Position numbers and translations under genes: made by a program. Below, one piece after another: positions 45,865 to 56,800 of a stretch of 64,000 nt of DNA. Source of the DNA: Siphonodentalium dalli (lineage: Eukaryota; Mollusca; Scaphopoda; Gadilida; Siphonodentaliidae); the NCBI GenBank assembly GCA_032622095.1, contig CP136068.1, positions 60,786,025 through 60,850,024 of the forward strand, read 5' to 3'. The notes under the pieces were generated by a model, which made no database searches, was not told the origin of the DNA, and worked only from the letters and a program-made list of their open reading frames with translations. The stretch's first letter is position 1. The number at the start of each line of letters is the position of its first letter.

Positions 45865-46140
45865 AGTAAAAAATGTGTATTCCGGTAACCACATGGTGCG
45901 TCCCCCCTAGTAATGAGATAATCCTGCTGAAAACGTGCGCAAACGTCATGGATACACGGCTTAATCGTAAACCGATGAGTCCACTTTTAACGGAATGCGG
46001 GGGGATGTGTATTCTGGAAGAACATGGTGCGTCCCCCTGATAATGAGATAATCCTAGCAACCACGTGCGCGAAAGTAATATATACTGGCTTACAAGTCGG
46101 ATGCGGCCACTTTCAAATGAATGAGGGGAGGTAAACACCT
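45865..46140. repeat. 131-bp direct tandem duplication
   Basis: CATGGTGCGTCCCCC and 'TAATGAGATAATCCT..' recur 131 bp apart (near 45892 and 46023), and a partial third start is seen near 46130. The minus-strand frame through it (45791-46180) is repetitive and lacks motifs. Confidence 0.6.
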
Positions 46141-47494
46141 GGCTCGCCCTGCTATGTTTATTTGTGGGAATTCCTCTCAAGCGAGTGACGTATTTACTAT
46201 AATAACTGTCAAACTTTGATAATTATTCAATAAACCCGATGATATTATATACCTGCCTGCAATTGGGAATTTGGTGGTTGAAAATTGGGAATAAAGGTGC
46301 CTTTTTCCCATTGGGAATGGGGCCGTTTACCGGACCCTGAGGACACCTAAAAAAATCACTGCATCTGACTATCATAGTCATTGGTAATGTGATAATTTTT
46401 CCTTGATAAGTTGAAACATGAGGGAGGATTGCATAGCATGCATGGCTACCTGCAGAATGTAGATTTGTATGTATTTATATCTGCATATCAACTGATGCTT
46501 GTATTTTTCTTCTAACTCACTCTGAGCTCACAACGCAACAGGATTGCATTCGGAATTTCAAGCCCATAAAGCTAGACACTTTAGAATCAAGCTTGCCAAA
46601 TAAATTTCCATGAACCTCACATGAACTCACTCAGTTGAACACAAGGAACGATTGTCAAGTTGGAAAATATTCTGTATGTATGGAAGCCCTATATTTTTAA
46701 TGTGTGGATTTATTATAACTGGACTAAAGCCCTTATAAAATAATCTGAAGGATTATTTTAGTCTTTATTACTGGATATCACACCAATAATCAATAGACAT
46801 GTATTTGTTAGTTTTGAACAGGACAGTATATTTTAATATTACTGCAACTGCATGTTTCTTATGACTTATTTTCTTACAAACTCCCAAATTTGAACCAGAA
46901 ACAATTTAGGGCAAATATACATCTACGTGTACATATACATATATCAGGATATAAATATAGGCGATCATGCCAGACTAGCCATTATTTGTTCTAAAATAAT
47001 GTACGTGTTAGGGAAATTGTAGAACCTTTATACAAAATGGTGATGCAGCCAATCAAAATTGATGTGGGACTGATAAAGACGCAACCTGCTCGACTACCGA
47101 ATCATACTGATTGATCAAATTGTAGTAACTCAACATCACTAAACCTGCTTGTGAGCTGAGTATAATTCAATTCAACATTAGAATACCATAAAAACAACTT
47201 CCGGTTAGATGTTATAACAGTCAGCAGGTTTTACGAAATCGTTTAAGAAAATTCAAATTTTCACCCAATAGAAGAAACACAAAACTATGATTGCAGAAGA
47301 AGAAGAATATATCGATGCTTGAACACAATATGAAACGGTATATTGAACTTTTTTTCAATGATTTAGTTGGAAATTTGAAGATATTATGTTGATGAATTTC
47401 TGCTGACGTAGCCGCCCTGTGGCAGCCATTTTGAAAGTTGATCGGGCCAAATATAAACAAACAGTTTTTCGGCATCAAACCCTCCATTAGTTCA

Positions 47495-48478
47495 ATGAGG
47501 AAGCGCAAGAATCAGAAAAAGCACAATAAGGGAGATTCGGATGACCAAAGAAATTCTACTTTAGAAAGTGAGGACAGTATAAATCCGTCACCCAAAAAAC
47601 AGCTCACGATGGAAAATTTCATGTCAAAACCAGGCCAAGAACCACCCTCGCCTATTCTTGGAAACATCCCCGAGCAATTAACAGAACTCATAAAACGTGT
47701 AGATAGTCTGACAGAAGCATCTCAGAAAAATCATGATAAATATTCGACAGAACAGAAGACACATCTTTCTGAATTCGGTAAGATGATAAGTCAATTCAAA
47801 ACTGAAATTGTGAAATCCTTTAACGATAAATTACAAGTACTAGAGAATCGAATAACAATTCTTGAAACTGAAAAATTTAAAATGATAAAAGAAACAAAAG
47901 AAAAACAAGAGAAATGGAACGAAGAACACGAACTCCTAAAACAATCATTAAATGACATTGAACAACAAGGACGGAAAGACAGTGTCCGAATCTTTGGAAT
48001 TCCTGAGGCTAAAGATAGGGAGACACGTCACGATTGTGCCAATAAAGTGATGCAAATTTTCAACGATAAATTAAAGCTAAATATGTTTCGTGGAGACATT
48101 TCAATAGCCCACCGAGTTGGGAAAAAACATACAAACAATCAAACCGAAATTATGGAACTAAATGCAGATAGAAATGGGAACAATCAACAGGGTGCGAAAT
48201 ATAATAAACCTCGCCCCATCCTTGTAAAGTTCTATGCCAGAGAACCAAAACTTCTTGTTATTGAAGCCAGAAAGCAGCTGAAAAATACAGGCTACTCCAT
48301 TATCGAGGATGCAACCTATACTAACTATCAGCTGCTGAGAACAGCATACAAATCTGATAACATTATGAACTCCTGGATAACCAATGGCAAACTGTATGCC
48401 AAGAAGATTAATGGTGACATTGTGAGATTTCAAACAGCATTGGACCTTGAGAACATAATCAAGGGTCAAACAGGTTAA
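47495..48478 (+). CDS. LINE ORF1 RNA-binding protein, 327 residues
   Basis: This is the L1-type ORF1 protein, an RNA chaperone that coats LINE RNA. The N-terminus is basic (MRKRKNQKKHNK) and disordered. A coiled coil spans about residues 60-160 (heptads in LTELIKRVDSLTEAS and LQVLENRITILETEK). Then comes an RRM-like domain starting DSVRIFGIPE, with IAHRVGKK and ILVKFYA, and a C-terminal domain with GYSIIEDATYTN and WITNGKLYAKK. That order is the L1 ORF1 layout. I chose the ATG at 47495. The frame is open further upstream but only through a TTG. The stop is 2,003 bp before ORF2, much further than in mammalian L1. Confidence 0.9.
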   Translation: MRKRKNQKKHNKGDSDDQRNSTLESEDSINPSPKKQLTMENFMSKPGQEPPSPILGNIPEQLTELIKRVDSLTEASQKNHDKYSTEQKTHLSEFGKMISQFKTEIVKSFNDKLQVLENRITILETEKFKMIKETKEKQEKWNEEHELLKQSLNDIEQQGRKDSVRIFGIPEAKDRETRHDCANKVMQIFNDKLKLNMFRGDISIAHRVGKKHTNNQTEIMELNADRNGNNQQGAKYNKPRPILVKFYAREPKLLVIEARKQLKNTGYSIIEDATYTNYQLLRTAYKSDNIMNSWITNGKLYAKKINGDIVRFQTALDLENIIKGQTG

Positions 48479-50481
48479 TTTGCAAATCTACAGGGGTTGT
48501 CTAATTTTGTTCATGAAAATATGAATTGCCATTAGGTTGGAAAGTCTCTAGTAATATAATAATGCTTTATGTAAACATTCCAAGTACATCATGTAAATAT
48601 TCAGTCTATTTAAAAAATGATGATACTGGCTGTCACACTACCAAATTCGAATGGGGGTTCCCAGGCTGATCTCAGGAGCAATAGCTGAATAATGGCATAC
48701 AAGTACTGTCAGTCTGCATCATAAACAGCTTTTTCTCCAGGGATTTGCATGGGCATCCAAATTCGAGATTTACTACTCGACTCCTCCCTCTATAATCTCT
48801 GAATGGACTAACTTACTATTTCGCAAAGACATTTTCATAACAATTGAATCTGAGCAGACTTTTGAGAAATTTGTTGTATGACAAACAAGTCAAATTTAGA
48901 GCAGAAATAGGTATCAATCAAGTGTTAAAACTGTTAAGGTGTAACTTTACATGAAATTTGTTTTGTGTTCCATGCAAAACATCTAAATAAGAACTGTCAG
49001 AGGATGGTGAACTTCATGTGCATTGTTATTGATTCATAAAAATGTACACTTTCTTTGTGCATCATGTAAATACTTGGGCTTTTTGTTGGGATAATTGTGT
49101 TTATTTATAATTAGCATGTATAATGACATATTTATCAATGTGGCTTTATATATATATATATAACTCGCCTAACCAGGGTGTCACGTGACAGGCTATAAAT
49201 ATGGATTGTCTTGCTGATCTCTGGAGCAAATGATGAAGAATGGGGTAATCTCAAAATACCATATCAAACTTTTGCTTCAGGGATCTGCATGGGAATGTGT
49301 ACTCAGTACCTGCCACATGAACCCCCAATCGATTTGAATGGATTAAACTAATAATTATCTAATATATCACAATGGATAACGCAGATGACCAGATTATTGT
49401 GCAACTTATGTGAGAATGTTACCCAAAAATCATGCACATCTCGACCACACCGACAATAATGGTGTCAATGAAAGAGTATATATTTGAGTTGTCCAAAATT
49501 GCATACATGTGGACACATACTAAGACTGGTACATTAAAAATCTGAGTTGCCAGATACAGTTATAGACATATTATATATAGATATTCATTACTTTGCAACT
49601 CAAAACTTTTCATTGACTGGCAATCTACAAGTTTCACTTTTCTTGTTTACATAGATGTTGAAATTACCTATATATGTGTATAGTCGGTTTGCCAAGCTCT
49701 TAATCAGTGTTAATATGAAAGACAAACTCACCACACATTGCAGAAAACTTAATGTCCATTTGGAATAATCCTGATATATAAGATTAAATTCCATAGAAAT
49801 TGCACTGATAATTTCCACATCCATTACGAAACAACACAGCGATATTATGGTCAACAAACAGACTAAACACGAGGATTACGTGTGGTCAGTGAAATTTCCT
49901 TTGAACTGCTTGGCCGAAAAATGGGTCAACTATCTTGGTCTGACATCACTTATTAGGGTCAATAGCATTACATGTCACGTGTTGTACATAGGAATTTCAG
50001 CAATTATCGATTTTTGGTAAGTTACAAAACAAGGCCGAGTTGTTTTTACACAATCGACATATGTCTGTTCACTTGTTCGTTTGTCTATCTGTCTTCACAT
50101 CGTTACTCATTTAATGTGCAAAAATATATTTGTGTACAAATACACAAATACAGAATAGGGAACGATGTACTACTTAAATGATTAACCGACTGCTTATATG
50201 TTGGCATGCCACACTAGGGTGGCCTCGGCACATCGAGGCACGATGATAACCGAACACCGGAATACAGAAATGATATTTGTATCGATCATCTTTATTATTA
50301 TTATATGTATGTGTTTTTCTTTCAGCATGGTGTGTAAGGAGAGTGTGAGTGCAAGTGACATTGGTTATTTTTTACACGTTTCGGTATACTCCTGTATAAC
50401 TTCCACATTAAGAATTTCAGTTGAAGTATTTTCCGCCCTTGGTGGTCGATCGGTCGGTCGTCTGCGTACTAACGTCTGCTC
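48479..50481 (+). repeat. LINE inter-ORF spacer, 2 kb, with a ~550-bp internal direct duplication
   Basis: No ORF with motifs is found. About 48620-48850 resembles 49175-49390 in order: 'GCTGATCTC.GGAGCAA', CAGGGAT.TGCATGGG, then TGAATGGA.TAAACT. Just before ORF2 a TTTCTTTCAG acceptor-like sequence occurs (50316-50326). The spacer could carry a second promoter or be removed from some transcripts. Both ideas are speculative. Confidence 0.6.
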
Positions 50482-53400
50482 ATGTCTGTAAAAATTATTT
50501 CTTCAAACTGTCGAGGGTTGAACGAAACTACTAAGCGTCGCGATGTTTTTCGACACTTGAAAGATTTGAAACCGTCTATAGTATGTCTACAAGACACACA
50601 TTTTACAAAAGATATGGAAAAAATTATTTCAGCCGAATGGGGCTCCAAAACAGAAATAGCATCTTTTAAATCAAATTCTCGTGGAGTAGCAATTCTGTTC
50701 AATACAAATTTAGATTTCCACATACATGAATCTCTGAAAGATACTGGCGGAAATTATATCATTTTGGATATCACCATTGAAAATGTGAGAATTAGTTTGG
50801 CTAATATTTATGGGCCAAATAACGATAACCCAGAATTTTACCATAACCTGCAAAAAGCAATTACTAAAATAGGCAATACTCAAATCGTAATATGTGGTGA
50901 TTGGAATTTGGTTCAAAATCAAACGTCCGATACTTTTAACTATAAACATACAAACAGTCCACGCGCACAAGAGGCGGTGCATAGTCTTGTCGATAGGCTC
51001 GAACTAATTGATGTATGGAGATCCAATAATAAAGAACTTAAGCGTTTCACTTGGAGAAGAAAGTCACCTATAAAAATGGCGAGGCTGGACTATTTCCTCG
51101 TATCAGATGATATTTTAAGCCTAATTGGAGAGAAACCAAACATACTGCCGGGATATAGATCCGATCACTCGATTATAACATTATCACTAACATTAAATAC
51201 TCACCAGAAGGGTCACGGTTTTTGGAAATTTAATCTTTCACTTCTACGAGACAAAACATATATCGATATGATGAATGAGCTCATTGAAACCAATAAGATT
51301 CGATACAACTACACTACAGACGAATTAGATAGTTCCCCTCATCATACTTGTAAATGTGATATCAGCAAAAGACTTTTTCTAGATTCACTTTTATTGGATA
51401 TAAGAGGGGCTACCATTGCTTACTCTTCAAACAGAAAACGAGATCGTAAATCAAAAGAAGAATCTCTACAGAAAGCTAAATATGATCTTACCGAATTGGT
51501 TGATAAGAATGGGTCGGACATTGAACAGAAGGTGAAACTTCTGGATGAGATACAAAAAGTCGATAACGAGTTAATGGATATGAGAAAGGAAGCTACAATG
51601 GGTGCAATGATAAGATCTAGAGCAAAATGGATCGAGGATGGCGAAAAACCAACAAAATATTTCTTAAATTTGGAAAAGCGTAATTATATATCCAAAACCC
51701 TGACCAATCTGATAGACTCAAATGGGAAATTATTAACCTACCAAAATGACATTATTAAAGAAGCTCGTAACTTTTATCAAACTTTATACGCTTCAAAATG
51801 CACTACTCAATCCGAGACACATTTTGCCACTTTCGACAATAACGTTTTGAAACTAAATAAAGATATTTCAGATAGTATAGAAGGGCCAATCACCATACAT
51901 GAACTGTCTGCAGTATTAAAACAAACAAAGAATGGTAAGACATGTGGATTGGATGGATTTCCGTATGAATTTTGGAAATTTTTCTGGCGAAAGCTTGGGC
52001 CTATTTTATGTGAATCTCTCAATGAGTCCTATAAATCAGGAGAGCTCTCCATTACACAAAAACAAGGAATTATAACTCTTCTCCCCAAAAAAGACAAAGA
52101 CAGACATCTTCTAAAAAATTGGAGACCGATTACCTTATTGAACAGCTCATATAAGCTGGCATCTGCATGTATAGCTCAGCGGATGAAACAAGTTCTCCCC
52201 CATATCATTAACGAGGACCAAACGGGTTTCTTGAAGGGCCGATACATAGGAGACAATACACGACTGATTTATGATCTTATATACCAAACTAACTTGAAGA
52301 AAATTCCTGGCCTCTTACTACTTTTAGATTTTGAGAAAGCATTTGACTCTGTATCGTGGAAATTCATGCACAAATGTCTTGAATTTTTCAACTTTGGAGA
52401 AACGATAAAAAAATGGATTTCAATATTTTATACGAATATTAACTCTTCCTTACTCATAAATGGGCACATATCACAATGTTTCACACTAGGTCGAGGCTGT
52501 CGGCAGGGCGATCCTATATCTCCGTACATTTTTTTGATTTGCGCAGAAATCCTAGGTCTCATGATTAGAAATAATAAAAAAATCAAAGGAATTACCCTCG
52601 ATGGTTTTGAATTTAAGTTAACGCAGTACGCAGACGACACGACACTTATTCTAGACGGTTCCGAAAGTAGTCTGAGTGAGGCTTATTCCACCCTAAATGC
52701 CTTTGCTAAAATATCGGGACTCAATCTCAATGCGAGTAAGTGTCAGGCGTCGTGGATTGGATCAATGGTGGGGCGGCAAGAAAATATATGTCCGGACCTG
52801 CATCTCACATTTTCTGACTCATTTAATCTTCTTGGAATCAACTTTAATACTACTTTAAACAAAATGTCGATTAATTTTGAAAATAAGCTGAATGAAATTA
52901 AACGATTAACAGAAACATGGAATCATCGACTACTTACCCCATTTGGTCGTATAACAGTTATAAAATCCATCATTATCCCCAAATTAACTCACCTATTCAT
53001 CGCATTACCTAACCCCAACAACAATTTCATGACCAAACTCGAAAAAATACTATTCAATTTTCTCTGGAATTCCAAGCGGGACCGAGTAAAAAGAAAACTC
53101 GTCTGTCAAGACCACTCTCACGGTGGAATGAAAATGGTAGATGTAAACAATTTCCTCATGTCAATGAAAATAACTTGGGTGAGACGATTGTTATTGAAAA
53201 GTTCAAAATGGACACCCCTAACCGACCTTCCTATCACCAAAGACCACCTATTTCTGACATACAACCATGCTTTTCTAAAAAACAAAGCTAATGTCGTGAA
53301 CAATCCTTTCTGGCATGACGTACTACTGGCTTTTGCAAATATGTTAGAAAAAAATAAGAAACAAAATCGATTTCAGGCATGCACTGTTTGGAACAACCCC

Positions 53401-54288
53401 GATATAAAACTGGAAGGACATACCATTAATTTTTTTTCATGGCGAAAAAAAGGAATTATATATGTAAATGACTTGTTTCAAAGAGGTGGCATATTACACA
53501 CAGAACAATCTTTATTCGAATGTTATCATATACGTACAGATTTTCTGACAATGAACAGCATCCGCCAACAAATAATAGCTATGTCACAAAAGCTCAACCA
53601 ACCCTTATTTCGTATTGAAAGCCCTTTCCTTCCAAGTAATTTTGTTATCCCATTGAACAATACTCATGGTGGACAGGACTTCTACAAAATTTTAAATTCA
53701 ATGAATATCGTACCAAAATCCCATACAAAATGGCAGGCTGAATTTGAGGATAATGACATTCAATGGGAAAACTACAACCGACTTGCTTTCACCACGACGC
53801 CTGACACGAAAATGTGGTGGTTACAATATAGAATTAATCATAGAATACTTTCCACAAAGAAATTTCTTAAAATGGTCAACCTAGAACAAAATGATTTATG
53901 TAATCGCTGCGGCACAACATCTGAAGATATATCCCATATTTTTTGGGACTGTCCGCTTGTAAAAAACTTTATAAATGATGTTACTATTTGGTGCAAATCA
54001 AATGGTATCGCCTTGTTAGCCACAAGAAAGATTGCAATTCTTGGATCCCTATCAATGGGCGGTAACTCTATGATGAATCTGTTTTGGCTACTGATAAAAC
54101 AATACATATACAAAACTAAATTTAATCCTGATATGTTATCACTAAAATCCTTTCTATCAGAACTACAATCTAGATATTTACAGGAGAAATTGTTGGCACA
54201 GTGCCAAATGAAATTACCCTCTTTTGAGAAAAACTGGTTTTTAATCATTGAAGCTCTTAACAAAACGTCAGAAGCAAACAAACCATGA
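50482..54288 (+). CDS. LINE ORF2 protein: APE endonuclease plus reverse transcriptase
   Basis: An uninterrupted 1268-residue protein. Endonuclease motifs are NCRGLN (9-14), QDTH (37-40), YGPN, GDWN (139-142), ARLDYF and SDH (227-229). Reverse transcriptase motifs are NWRPITLLN, GFLKGRYIGDNTR, DFEKAFDSVSW, GCRQGDPISPYIF and the catalytic YADD (716-719). The C-terminal knuckle is C1140-x2-C1143-x8-H1152-x4-C1157. It would nick DNA and copy LINE RNA at the target in the nucleus. The start is a true ATG at 50482. It is a homologue of the ORF2 at 8688-12416 with the same architecture but substantial divergence. D replaces the usual E in the QETH position. Confidence 0.96.
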   Translation: MSVKIISSNCRGLNETTKRRDVFRHLKDLKPSIVCLQDTHFTKDMEKIISAEWGSKTEIASFKSNSRGVAILFNTNLDFHIHESLKDTGGNYIILDITIENVRISLANIYGPNNDNPEFYHNLQKAITKIGNTQIVICGDWNLVQNQTSDTFNYKHTNSPRAQEAVHSLVDRLELIDVWRSNNKELKRFTWRRKSPIKMARLDYFLVSDDILSLIGEKPNILPGYRSDHSIITLSLTLNTHQKGHGFWKFNLSLLRDKTYIDMMNELIETNKIRYNYTTDELDSSPHHTCKCDISKRLFLDSLLLDIRGATIAYSSNRKRDRKSKEESLQKAKYDLTELVDKNGSDIEQKVKLLDEIQKVDNELMDMRKEATMGAMIRSRAKWIEDGEKPTKYFLNLEKRNYISKTLTNLIDSNGKLLTYQNDIIKEARNFYQTLYASKCTTQSETHFATFDNNVLKLNKDISDSIEGPITIHELSAVLKQTKNGKTCGLDGFPYEFWKFFWRKLGPILCESLNESYKSGELSITQKQGIITLLPKKDKDRHLLKNWRPITLLNSSYKLASACIAQRMKQVLPHIINEDQTGFLKGRYIGDNTRLIYDLIYQTNLKKIPGLLLLLDFEKAFDSVSWKFMHKCLEFFNFGETIKKWISIFYTNINSSLLINGHISQCFTLGRGCRQGDPISPYIFLICAEILGLMIRNNKKIKGITLDGFEFKLTQYADDTTLILDGSESSLSEAYSTLNAFAKISGLNLNASKCQASWIGSMVGRQENICPDLHLTFSDSFNLLGINFNTTLNKMSINFENKLNEIKRLTETWNHRLLTPFGRITVIKSIIIPKLTHLFIALPNPNNNFMTKLEKILFNFLWNSKRDRVKRKLVCQDHSHGGMKMVDVNNFLMSMKITWVRRLLLKSSKWTPLTDLPITKDHLFLTYNHAFLKNKANVVNNPFWHDVLLAFANMLEKNKKQNRFQACTVWNNPDIKLEGHTINFFSWRKKGIIYVNDLFQRGGILHTEQSLFECYHIRTDFLTMNSIRQQIIAMSQKLNQPLFRIESPFLPSNFVIPLNNTHGGQDFYKILNSMNIVPKSHTKWQAEFEDNDIQWENYNRLAFTTTPDTKMWWLQYRINHRILSTKKFLKMVNLEQNDLCNRCGTTSEDISHIFWDCPLVKNFINDVTIWCKSNGIALLATRKIAILGSLSMGGNSMMNLFWLLIKQYIYKTKFNPDMLSLKSFLSELQSRYLQEKLLAQCQMKLPSFEKNWFLIIEALNKTSEANKP

Positions 54289-54699
54289 TGTATCAAAATA
54301 TCGTTCCCGAGGAATAAGTGCCGAAAAACCGCCGAGTTGACCCACCAGAAAGGGAAAAAACTTATTTCAACATCAATCAAAATCCCATTATACTCAGCAA
54401 AGAGCTATATATACACAATTAATATCTTATAAGCCTTGAACCTACCGATATTAGCTCTTTGACTAAACATATGTCTAACATAGCCTGCGGGACCCATACC
54501 AGAAACGTGTATAATTATAAACTTGTCGCGATGAGTGAAAGAGCATGTGAGCGAAAGGATGTATGCAAGTTACTGATAGACTGGGGATGAAAGAGTTAGT
54601 GTGTGATCTTTTTTTGCAAATCTTGTTACAATATTTATATACATTTAATCTTGATCAATAAAAACTTAAAAAAAGAAAGAAAAGAATACCATAAAAACA

Positions 54700-55164
54700 C
54701 CCTGTTCTCCCATAAGTTTAAAGAAAATAACACATTGAACTCATTTACATGTATATTGCTAATGTGATACATGTATATGTCATTCCATTTATAACCATTT
54801 TGGCAACCATCTCACATCAAAGGCCATGAAATCTAGATAACAAAAGATGAACTACATTCAAATTATATCACCAGGTAACCTTTTTGTAGGAGTTTTAGGT
54901 TACTGATCAAATACCCTGTAATTGATGATTTCCTCAACATCTTTGTTATTGGGAAAATGTCTGTTTTTCATTCTATGACCAATATATTCCATCCAGAAAC
55001 CTTATTTTCAGGGTCAAGAGCTCCCTGAAGGACAATCCCATCCGATAATGGTACAGAAAATATCAGAAATGATACCTGTATGTGACACCGATGGATATAG
55101 GTCAATAAAATTCTAATTGGGGGCTCAACTTTGAGATAAAAGTGCTGAATCCCAAAATTTCAAC
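54700..55164. repeat. Host DNA right of the LINE, and inverted copy of 41085-41235
   Basis: 54700-55000 shows nothing distinctive. 55008-55155 is the inverse of 41085-41235 with long near-identical stretches (for example 'CCATCCGATAATGGTACAGAAA' in pieces). Confidence 0.6.
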
Positions 55165-55775
55165 ATTAATGTGCTGGGATCTCAATTAAATTTGGTATGG
55201 ATGTTCACTACTACTATGAAGACATTAAAAAGAGGGTTTCATCGTTTTGTTCGGATTTTCCATTCTAGAGTTATACATCTTTGTTTATCTGGAAATGTTG
55301 GCTTTTTGATCAGTCTGGTGTCTGTTCATGTTGTAACTTCAACAGTTGTGCTGGGATCTCAATAGAATTTGGTATGGATGTTCACTACTATGAGGACATT
55401 CAATAGAGGGTTCCATTGTTCTGTTCCGCTTTTCCATTCTAGAGTTATTCATCTTTGTTTATCTGGAAATGTTGGCTGTTTGGTCCATCCGATGTCTGTT
55501 CAGCTCATAACTTGAACAGTAATGTTAGGATCTCAATGAAATTTTGTATGGATGTTCACCACTATGAGGTCATTTAATGGCACATTCAAATGTTTGTTTT
55601 GGTTTTTTGTTCTATAGTTATTCATCTTTGTTTATATGAAAATGCTGATTTTTGGGTCCATCTGTCTCAGTATAGCCATCATAAGTTATAGATATGCCCA
55701 CACGAGGCGATATGCCACGAGGGGGTATGAACCGGACGACAGTCCATCTCTTGTTAATTTCGGCTTTTTACCTCA
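55165..55775. repeat. Family-B tandem monomers with element terminus
   Basis: About three monomers of ~176 bp as at 6030-6508, ending in the GCCCACACGAGGCGATATGC / GGGGGTATG block, then AGTCCATCTC. The short frame at 55171-55365 is monomer read-through. Confidence 0.75.
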
Positions 55776-55777
55776 AC

Positions 55778-56350
55778 TTTACTTGTAAAGTTTGAGCTAT
55801 TGCCATGGCTTGGTATCCGTCGTCCGTGGTTGTCCGTGTCTGTGTGCGTGTGTGGAGACGTCAAATATTTCCATTAGCATGGGCTACAGGTCATACCTTT
55901 GATCCGATCATTATTAAATTTTCATGGCTGTTGACATTGACATGTAGATTCATTTTTGAGTCATTTTGGATTTAAAAATGCAATCCATTAGGACGGACTA
56001 CCAGCTGGGACTACAGGCATTTTCTAATCATTATGAAATTTGTCATGGATGTTAACATTGACATGTAGATGGGAACGAGTCATTTTGGGGTCATTCAGCC
56101 ATAAAACATGGCCACCGGTAGCCATCTTGGATTTTACTCTTTGCATGACTAAATCCTTTGGCACAGGCTAGAGGTCGTACCTTTAGTTGGTTCATCATGA
56201 AACTTGTCATGGCTGTTGACATTGACATGTAGATGGAAATGAGTCATTTTGGGGTCATTCGCCATTACACATGGCCACCAGCAGCCATCTTGGATTTTAC
56301 TCTTTGTTTGACTAAATCCTTTGGCATGGGCTAGAGGTTGTATCTTTTGT
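55778..56350. repeat. Family-E element: hairpin head and ~163-bp monomers
   Basis: The head is CTCAACTTTACTTGTAAAGTTTGAG (stem), followed by GTCCGTGGTTGTCC. Monomers carry CATTGACATGTAGATGG.A, GAGTCATTTTGGGGTCATT and GCCATCTTGGATTTTACTCT (anchors 56121 and 56284). Confidence 0.75.
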
Positions 56351-56627
56351 CGGATCATTATAAATACGGATGCGCCGTAATTAGTAGGAGTTTTGTATAA
56401 GACGATGTGGTATCGTAGTGTTTGAACGTAACTGAGAAATGAGAGATGTTTTATGGCACCATGGTTGATATATTAATATATCAACCAGCTGTATTAACAG
56501 CCTGTTTTGTTGAGGGTTTCCTTCCCCTTTAATTGTTAAGTTGTTCTCCAAACAGTCCCAGATGTGAAATTGTTTTATACCCTACTTTGATTCTAATGTA
56601 TAATATTTCTTGTATCTAATTCTTTAG
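56351..56627 (+). other. MLH1 intron end with a 24-bp perfect palindrome
   Basis: GGTTGATATATTAATATATCAACC at 56463-56486 is a perfect palindrome. A T-rich tract ending TTCTTTAG forms the acceptor of the next exon. Nothing else is seen. Confidence 0.6.
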
Positions 56628-56800
56628 AAAGAAGATATGGAAATAGTGTGTGAAAGATTCACCACAAGCAAACTAAAGAAGTTTGAGGACCTGTCATCTA
56701 TTGCTACGTATGGTTTCCGTGGTGAAGCATTGGCCAGTATCAGTCATGTGGCTCATGTTACCATAACAACCAGAACTGCTGACTCAAAGTGTGCTTTCAG
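56628..56800 (+). CDS. MLH1: MLH1 exon (equivalent of human exons 3+4 fused)
   Basis: This is part of the MutL homologue MLH1, the ATPase that couples mismatch recognition to strand removal in the nucleus. The exon encodes [20 protein letters not shown]... through [20 protein letters not shown] to KCAF, part of the GHKL ATP-binding domain. FTTSK and GFRGEAL are its ATP-lid and G-containing motifs. The acceptor TTCTTTAG and donor CAG/GTATCT are canonical. It begins at the codon matching human K70, and its 173 nt equals human exons 3 (99) plus 4 (74), ending in the same phase. The frame is open. MLH1 is a better match than PMS2 or MLH3 because of [10 protein letters not shown] and [10 protein letters not shown]. 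The preceding exons are not found in this window. Confidence 0.93.

Larger units (their letters stand above)
43611..47179. other. Non-coding stretch with inverted and tandem repeats
   Basis: No convincing gene is seen. Contents: a degenerate inverted pair at 44035-44150 and 46985-47110, a perfect hairpin at 44801-44861, two direct 26-bp units near 45320-45365, a G-run at 45701-45726, a 131-bp tandem pair at about 45870-46130, and TTGGGAAT-rich segments at 45400-45480 and 46260-46330 that may be remnants of one element. Confidence 0.45.
47197..54682 (+). mobile_element. Full-length L1/Tx1-type LINE, 7.5 kb, both ORFs intact
   Basis: A perfect 17-bp target duplication AGAATACCATAAAAACA flanks the element (47180-47196, 54683-54699). 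It has a ~300-bp 5' leader, ORF1, a 2-kb spacer, ORF2 and a ~390-bp 3' region ending in GATCAATAAAAAC and an impure A-tail. The cut site reads ATT/AGAA, close to the TT/AAAA preference of L1 endonucleases. Intact ORFs and an unmutated duplication point to recent insertion. Confidence 0.92.

Noticed and set aside
45370-46335. Possible hAT element between CAGGGATTTTTCTGCC and CGGACCCTG
   Set aside because: The ends are not inverse beyond a few bases and the flanking 8-mers differ. TTGGGAAT blocks on both sides leave it open, but the support is too thin.
53838-54380. 180-codon antisense frame
   Set aside because: It is a shadow of the LINE ORF2 on the other strand, with no motifs.
1-56627. Upstream MLH1 exons (start and GEVIQRP/NGTGI regions)
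   Set aside because: No sequence encoding these with matching splice sites was seen by eye. A short diverged exon could have been missed.
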